Under the pieces are notes generated by a model. It was not told the origin of the DNA. It searched no databases and saw nothing but the letters and a program-made list of their open reading frames with translations. 64,000 nt of DNA from Martensiomyces pterosporus (Eukaryota; Kickxellomycota; Kickxellomycetes; Kickxellales; Kickxellaceae), in NCBI GenBank assembly GCA_025201845.1, contig MU603984.1, positions 1-64,000 on the forward strand. The letters run 5' to 3'. Positions 62,213 through 64,000 of this stretch are shown here, piece by piece; the stretch's first letter is position 1; every line of letters begins with the position of its first letter. A program made the position numbers and the translations under genes.

Positions 62213-63466
62213 CTAAATGAATCTATTAAAATGGGCGATTACTCTGTCGGGACCAACTTCCTCGTACTGCTCGCGGGATACTCTCCACTCCCTGGGCTGC
62301 TCGCTGGCTGTGGAGCCGTCGTTGTCCTGCAGCAACTGTGCCAGTTTTTGGCCGCCATGGAATGCCCAGGTGGCTGGATCACTGGGCGTGCTGATGTGCA
62401 CGCGGCAAGAGGCCGCCGCCTGGACCTCGGCCTGCAGCCGCTGCTGGAGACCCGGCAGCGACGCAGTGCCGCCTACGAGTAGGATGTTCGACAGCAGCAC
62501 ACCGCGCGTATTCTCCGGGCATGCGCTGACTGACTGCATTATTGCCTCGTGTAGACCGCCTTGCTCCAGCCCAATATCCGATGGGTGGAACAGCGCCTCA
62601 GGGATCGCAAAGCGCTCGTTGCACAGCGGCAGTATCTGCTTGTCAGCCATGAGGTCTTCAGCGTCGCCGCCGTGGCCCTTCACAAACCCCTGCTTGGAGT
62701 GAGTAAAGTCCGGCAAAACGTACTCGATCCCAAGCGGACTGCTTCTAGCGCCTCGTCCGGCGATGAGCCCTCGTGCAGCCTCCAAGTCCTTGTAAAAGTC
62801 CTGCGACACGAAGCAGCATTTTTCCTTGACTGCATTCATGATATACGTTTCGTCCATCATGTCCCAGTACCTAAACGACACGGTCTCCTTCATGTAGTTT
62901 GTCAGCAGCCGCCCGCCAATGTCCAGTCGCCTGACGCCCTTTGATATCTGTCTGCCGTTCAAGTACGGCACCACATACGTGAACGCATGCCCAATGTCCA
63001 CGATGAGCACACACTCGGGCTCCACATCGTCTCCGTAGATCACGCTGGCTGCGCCGATAGTCGCCAGCCTGGGTGCTGGCGCGCGGATCAGGGATGAAAA
63101 TCGGTACTCCTCGAATATGACCTCGTCGAAGGATTTCTGGACCTGCTTAAAGTTGAACACTGGCTCGGTTGCTATCAAGTGCGTCTCTGTGGGCGTGCAT
63201 CCAAACACGTCGTTGCTGAAAATGCGGTCCCACACGGCGATCTCTGCGTCCCAGTGTACAAGGTATCCGCGCTCGAATGGAGAGCGGAAGTAGAGGCCTG
63301 AGAGATCTGTGCTTTTGTCGATGAGGTCTGCCACGTAGACTCGCTTTGTGCGCTTTGTGCGTGTCACTGTGTTGGGAATCACCCGTGGACCAGCTTCGCT
63401 GCCGCTGTCTTCGGCATACCCACCCTTGATCGTGTGGGAGCCGTTGTCCAGTATTAATGTCTTCAT
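62213..63466 (-). CDS. ARP6: Actin-related protein Arp6
   Basis: 417 residues from MKTLILDNGSHTIKGGYAED (yeast Arp6 about 438). Actin-fold landmarks: phosphate-1 loop LDNGSHTIKGGY, PFERGYLVHWDAEIAVWDRI, LIATEPVFNFKQVQKSFDEV then IFEEYRFSSLIR, phosphate-2 LIVDIGHAFTYVVPYLNGR, and LLSNILLVGGTASLPGL. These match Arp6, a nuclear ARP in the SWR1 complex that exchanges H2A.Z into chromatin. The frame is open upstream to 63754, but a GTTGTAG acceptor lies ~25 bp before the chosen ATG, which suggests a 5' untranslated intron rather than extra coding. The 457 bp upstream (63467-63923) show nothing else. Confidence 0.92.
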   Translation of the reverse strand: MKTLILDNGSHTIKGGYAEDSGSEAGPRVIPNTVTRTKRTKRVYVADLIDKSTDLSGLYFRSPFERGYLVHWDAEIAVWDRIFSNDVFGCTPTETHLIATEPVFNFKQVQKSFDEVIFEEYRFSSLIRAPAPRLATIGAASVIYGDDVEPECVLIVDIGHAFTYVVPYLNGRQISKGVRRLDIGGRLLTNYMKETVSFRYWDMMDETYIMNAVKEKCCFVSQDFYKDLEAARGLIAGRGARSSPLGIEYVLPDFTHSKQGFVKGHGGDAEDLMADKQILPLCNERFAIPEALFHPSDIGLEQGGLHEAIMQSVSACPENTRGVLLSNILLVGGTASLPGLQQRLQAEVQAAASCRVHISTPSDPATWAFHGGQKLAQLLQDNDGSTASEQPREWRVSREQYEEVGPDRVIAHFNRFI

Positions 63467-63923
63467 CTGCTCGGCCCTAGATATGCGCTGTCTACAACGG
63501 GGAAAGAGAAGGAGAGGGCCATTTATTGCAGGCTGCCAATCGAAGAGCCGTGCAAGGCTGGAAAGTGCTGCTGCGCCTTGACCTTGCACAGCTTTGGGTG
63601 CCAATTGTGGGCAAAAGCGCCGCCCCCAGCCCTCAGGTGTACAAAGCTGGCTATCTGGCTGCCGTCCTAGCTTGCTCATCGCCATAGCATTTTGGCTCGT
63701 GTGGGCAGTCCGCAGCCGAGCTCCGCCCAATGCATTTTCTGTTCTCCTCAGCAACTGCTCTGTCCTCGGCTTTCATGCGTTCTGCCTGGTAGTAGCTGGT
63801 GCTGGCAGAGACTAGGTGTCTAGCGAATAAAGCAAGGTGTGAGCAGATTCCATACATGAAGCACAAGAGGGCTACCAAACAATACAGGACCGACTATGGC
63901 CACATCCCCCAAAAAGACTGCCG

Positions 63924-64000
63924 CTACCTCCACGCCTCCGCAAGAGTGGACTGTTTCTTTTTCGGCACATCGTCATGCTTTGCTCGCTTAGCCGGCGGTT
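63924..64000 (-). CDS. C-terminal end of a gene leaving the right edge
   Basis: Minus strand: an open frame enters from the right edge and stops at TAG (63926-63924). The 25 visible codons read PAKRAKHDDVPKKKQSTL followed by AEAWR and the stop. The basic KRAK/KKK clusters suggest a nuclear protein. QSTLAEAW loosely resembles a PCNA-interacting box but lacks its aromatic pair. The segment is too short to name; open frames of this size also occur by chance. Confidence 0.3.
   Translation of the reverse strand, partial: PPAKRAKHDDVPKKKQSTLAEAWR

Noticed and set aside
1..64000. tRNA genes, rRNA and CRISPR arrays
   Set aside because: No B-box (GGTTCGANNCC-like) in a foldable context, no rRNA-like sequence, no regularly spaced repeats. 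Visual scan only; a tRNAscan or Infernal run would settle it.

Overview
This is 64 kb of nuclear DNA from a compact fungal genome. Support for a fungus: LYS2-type alpha-aminoadipate reductase (fungal lysine pathway), KEX1, ATG15, SEC66, a Mim2-like outer-membrane protein, a fused siroheme synthase, and short spliceosomal introns with GTAAGT-like donors and CTAAC/CTAAT branch points. Gene makeup, GC-rich coding sequence and sparse introns fit an early-diverging ('zygomycete') lineage such as Kickxellomycotina. That placement is inference from gene style, not from a search.

Layout. 1-1.35 kb: a decayed non-LTR retrotransposon (LINE) with an inverted partial copy. 1.6-19 kb: dense housekeeping genes: COA6, LYS2 (minus), a Mim2-like gene, a mitochondrial STI1-like gene, an RNPS1-like SR protein, bifunctional siroheme synthase, RPF2 (two exons), SEC66, KEX1-like carboxypeptidase and ATG15. 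21-33 kb: a serine-rich coiled-coil protein, an LRR/Cys-rich protein, two tandem class-IV aminotransferase-fold paralogues (one without the PLP lysine), and a 1165-residue serine-rich protein interrupted by a scaffold gap. 33-42.7 kb: two gene-poor stretches around a GATA-type zinc-finger gene. 42.7-48.8 kb: PXA/Nexin_C protein, frataxin, GMP synthase, RTF2. 48.8-54.4 kb: another gene-poor stretch, including a TATA box and what looks like a long intron-containing leader for a C2H2 transcription factor. 56-64 kb: R3HDM4-like gene, an OCA-family phosphatase-like gene (two exons, catalytic Arg replaced), STRAP (three exons), ARP6, and the last codons of a gene leaving the right edge.

Several gene models rest on splice sites read directly: RPF2, KEX1, the serine-rich protein, the OCA-like gene and STRAP all join in frame across GT-AG introns. 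Mitochondrial functions recur (COA6, Mim2-like, STI1-like, frataxin), but I see no operon-like logic; this is ordinary eukaryotic gene order.

The 10-N gap at 29193-29202 joins two contigs whose ends are the same 667 bp with two synonymous A/G differences, so the apparent duplication is almost certainly an unmerged overlap. I found no tRNA, rRNA or CRISPR. No clearly undescribed system stands out. The best leads are the lysine-less aminotransferase paralogue, the Arg-to-Glu OCA pseudophosphatase, a PAC+RRPE pair upstream of GMP synthase, and a perfect 76-bp tandem repeat between RPF2 and SEC66.
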